Shown piece after piece: positions 16,019-18,542 of a stretch of DNA of 18,542 nucleotides (the stretch's first letter is position 1; the number at the start of each line of letters is the position of its first letter). The notes under the pieces were generated by a model. It was given only the letters and a program-made list of their open reading frames with translations. It made no database searches and was not told the origin of the DNA. A program made the position numbers and the translations under genes. The stretch comes from Zopfochytrium polystomum. Lineage: Eukaryota; Chytridiomycota; Chytridiomycetes; Chytridiales; Chytridiaceae. The stretch lies in contig JAIVFJ010000624.1 of NCBI GenBank assembly GCA_025765615.1, positions 1-18,542 of the forward strand, read 5' to 3'.

Positions 16019-17342
16019 ATGGCTCAGCCCGCCGCAGCTGCCGTCCATCACGGCTTCGACGACAGCGTAGACGGCGGCCGCAACGCCTTTGCCTGCCCGC
16101 GCCCTCCCTCTCCACGTCAGCAGCACGCCTTCGCCCTCCGCTTCGTTGTGCGCGCCCTGCTTCTTATCGCCGCGCTCCCTGCTATGCTCCCGCTCGCCAC
16201 TCCAGGCTGCGTCCATACGTGCGCGCTTGCCGCCTCGGGCTCCAGCGGTGGAAGTCGCTTTGATCTCGGCCCGCTGAGTTGGGGCTCGTCTGACGGCGAC
16301 TCTGGACCGTCGAAGGTGAGACGAGTATGTTCCCTGCTCCGCCACGTACAGCATGGCTTAAATTACATGTTCCGTAATTGAACAGACAGGGACTTCCGAG
16401 AAGGTTGGCAGCGTGACAGTCCAAGTAAGTTGATCCCGATCGGCACACTTGGCTGCTTAACTGATCGGCATTCCACCACTTGTTGGCGTGCCACCCAAGT
16501 TGGGCAGCAAGGTCGACAGGCAAGGACTGTTTTCGAATGTCTACAATGCGAAGCACGGGTCCACCGACGTCATCTACAAGGAAGAGAAGCCTAGGACGCC
16601 GTTGGGATCAAACGAAGCGGCGGCCACGAAAGCAGGTAACCAGTTTTGTTTTGGTTGGTTGTTGTACCTTTTGCTGACAATTTCTTCTCTCTTCCCATTC
16701 TCCTTACTCTCAGCCGGGCAGCTCATTTCCGCAGAGGGCGGCAAGATGGTGCAACACAAGGTCGGCACCGAGGGGCTCGCGGACTGGCTCAGAAAGCAAA
16801 AGAACAGCCCCAAAGCAAAAGTTCCTTCTCAAAGGAGAAAAGGCGGAAGATCACCCCAACAAGGTCAAACTCAGCGACAAAATCTACGAGCATGTGGCAC
16901 AGAAGCAGAAAAACACCGGCTATACCCACAACGACATTCATTCGAACAACATTCGAGTGCATGCTAGCCCAAGCGATAAACCAGTTGAGTTTTTGTGACA
17001 GGGCGCGAGTTGCTGTTAGTTTTCTTGCTTGATTCTTTGTGTCTTTTATTGATTTCGAACTCCGCCCAGGGAACTGTTCCAAGAATGGAGCCTATTGATT
17101 GGGGTGCTGGTCTGTTTTGCGGCTTCCTTTTTCTATCCGGTTGTTTCTAACCTCAATTCGTGATGCCTCCCCTTTACCAACAATCCTACTATCCTCCAAT
17201 AGCCAAAAAAATCTCGGGCACGAACACCGTCGAAGCCGCGAAAAAAGAAGACCCGGTTCCATCAGCAGTTCTTGCAGGCTCTTCGGGTTCCAATTCCGCG
17301 CTGCCAGATCCATGTACCGACGCGCGGCGTGCGCGCGTGTAA
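16019..17342 (+). CDS. Spliced minimal protein-kinase-like gene with N-terminal hydrophobic segment
   Basis: Exon 1 (16019-16315, 99 codons) contains a hydrophobic stretch F-V-V-R-A-L-L-L-I-A-A-L-P-A-M-L-P-L-A followed by small residues, like a signal peptide or anchor, then a Ser/Gly/Asp linker. Exon 2 is 16386-16424. Exon 3 (16500-16635) carries a glycine-loop-like GLFSNVY and V-I-Y-K, the usual ATP-site Lys. Exon 4 (16714-16983) carries the catalytic loop THNDIHSNN (Asp at 16933, Asn for the metal). Exon 5 (17070-17109) has PIDWGA in place of DFG. Exon 6 runs from 17203 to a stop at 17342. Introns are 70-93 nt; those after exons 2 and 5 have TTAAC or CTAAC branch sites. Exon 4 needs a +1 shift near 16795-16820 to join its two good halves, with no room for an intron, so it holds an indel. 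The C-lobe beyond DWG is absent, as in Bud32-type minimal kinases. The substrate is unknown. Confidence 0.55.
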
Positions 17343-17600
17343 CGGCGTAAAAGCCGATAACACGAAAAAGAGCAAAACGGCGGGAGCGATCGACACTGCA
17401 GGCGAAAGGGCGCGGTAACGAAGACTTCTACGAGAGGAGGTGTCAAGGGCAGCGCCGGCGGCGCAAGCAAATCTGTTGGTCCTGGCGGGAAGGCAGTGAC
17501 AGGCGGACGCGGAAGCGGCGCGACCGCCAGGGCTGCTGGCAAGACTCCAAGCGGTGGGCGTGGCGGCGGCAGGCAACGGCGCGCAGTGGGTCGGGCCTAA
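17343..17600 (+). other. Possible continuation of the kinase C-terminal tail in other frames
   Basis: After the stop at 17342 two plus-strand stretches look coding. One (about 17338-17408) continues as N-G-V-K-A-D-N-T-K-K-S-K-T-A-G. The next, in another frame (about 17410-17600), is a Gly/Ala/Ser/Lys-rich tail ending G-R-Q-R-R-A-V-G-R-A before TAA. The GC-repeat at 17320-17340 is a likely indel site. If so, the kinase has a basic low-complexity tail about 80 residues longer than the exon 6 stop suggests. Confidence 0.3.
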
Positions 17601-18542
17601 TAGCTAGGAGTGGTGGCTGCTAGTGACAAGCTCAATACAGTAGAAATTGTCCAATCAGAGCCTCTCAACCTCCTTCACACCTGACATATTTCGATCAGTC
17701 CATCCGTCCACCCGGTGTGAAGCCTCCATTTTCCCCCTTTCTTTTCTTGTGATTTGAATGATTGAATGCCAGCTTAACGCTGACGAGCCAGTAAAACCCG
17801 TACCCAGTCTATCACACAATCGCAGTGGTGACGACCCTTTGTGTGTCAGCCGACCACGAACCTCGTCGCGGCGGGGTTGATTCTCTTCAAACCGGTCCAA
17901 AACCTCCTGACGGTGTTCTGGCTCCTTTTCAAATCGCGCCACCAAGGGGACGCGCTGCAAATAACGACACGAATCCTGTGCGATCAGCCCCCGGCCGACA
18001 TCCTCCTCAATCACCCGCTCGCCATACACTGCTCGGACGTGAGCGCGCTCGTCGGGGTCGTGTTTTTCTTCATCCCCGACCGCCGGTACAGCGGCTGTCC
18101 GAGGCGTGCGCGGGGCGATTCGCACCACCCAGCGCGAGGCGCGTGATGGGGCGGTGGGCGGCGGTGGAGGCGGGGAGCCCCTGGTCGATATCGAGTGCAG
18201 CCTCTTTTAGGGGTGGACGCGGGCGTGGCGCGACGGCGGGGGGGCGGGTGGGTCTCTTGCGCGACGTGGTTTCAATTTCCGCTCCGGACGCGGTCGACGA
18301 GGCCGACGCGGAGGAGGACGCTTTTTGGCGGGCAAGAGTGCAATATGATTGGAGGCGGTTGTGCCCGGGCGGATGGTTCGGTACTGAACAGTCTGGAGCA
18401 GCGCTGCTGAGTTTGGGCAGACAGGCAAAGAAAGACAGATCTAGGAGGAATTGTTGGGATCAATGAGCCTAGGTTGATCGATCGTTGGATCGAAGCTGGC
18501 CCACCGAAAATAAACTGGAGACAGATGAGGAGAACCTTTCTT
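17601..18542. other. GC-rich end; overlapping open frames on both strands, unresolved
   Basis: A minus-strand frame at 17655-18128 gives a charged protein (157 codons) and a plus-strand frame at 17841-18146 gives a hydrophobic one (101 codons). They overlap, so at most one is likely real, and I recognise neither. A minus-strand frame near 18272-18463 contains C-S-R-L-F-S-T-E-P, which resembles a mitochondrial presequence but lacks an ATG start in that frame. The window ends here, so any gene may be partial. Confidence 0.25.

Noticed and set aside
18272..18463. Mitochondrial presequence-like R-L-F-S-T-E-P as a gene start
   Set aside because: The frame has no ATG before it and stops soon after; the evidence is too thin to call a gene.

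Overview
This is a eukaryotic nuclear window, most likely from a zoosporic (chytrid-type) fungus. The evidence is an ankyrin-like protein built from repeats ending in V-L-[DE]-W-W or close variants, a pattern I associate with large chytrid families; short GT-AG introns with CTAAC or TACTAAT branch sites; an intron-containing tRNA-Phe; and no bacterial operon signals. No rRNA or marker gene confirms this, so the placement is inference.

Base composition changes in steps. About 600-5700 is strongly AT-rich and looks like a foreign island of viral or virus-like mobile-element origin. About 5700-12000 has intermediate composition and holds mostly non-coding DNA, minisatellites and four tRNA genes: Gln-CTG, Val-AAC, Ala-AGC and Phe-GAA with a 33-nt intron. 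From 12000 to the end the DNA is GC-rich and carries spliced or repeat-type host genes.

The AT-rich island has a regular layout. It contains a PD-(D/E)XK-type endonuclease with a zinc ribbon (minus, frameshifted), a PrimPol primase with a UL52/PrimPol-like zinc motif and a D5 N-terminal domain (minus, frameshifted, no visible SF3 Walker A), and three copies of a small 74-81 aa protein family that I do not recognise (all plus strand). Each small gene has the same upstream block: TTACGCGCT, then 2-5 bases, then TTTAAAAC and a C/T-rich stretch, 35-41 bp before its ATG. In two cases the block lies between divergent genes, with the nuclease or the primase going the other way. Two short minus-strand reading frames accompany the second and third small genes. 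Palindromic AT elements sit at gene 3' ends, and the left part carries a GTCGAC-centred inverted repeat in two copies and an 82-bp inverted repeat. No capsid, ATPase, DNA polymerase or integrase is visible, so this is a partial or minimal element. It is the strongest candidate here for an undescribed system.

The GC-rich right end holds the ankyrin-like gene (12.1-13.4 kb), flanked on both sides by a dispersed T-rich hairpin repeat; a probable minus-strand spliced gene (13.5-14.5 kb); an unidentified spliced gene (15.2-15.9 kb); and a spliced kinase-like gene with an N-terminal hydrophobic segment (16.0-17.3 kb). Frame breaks occur in island genes and in host genes alike, so residual assembly indels are a serious alternative to gene decay.
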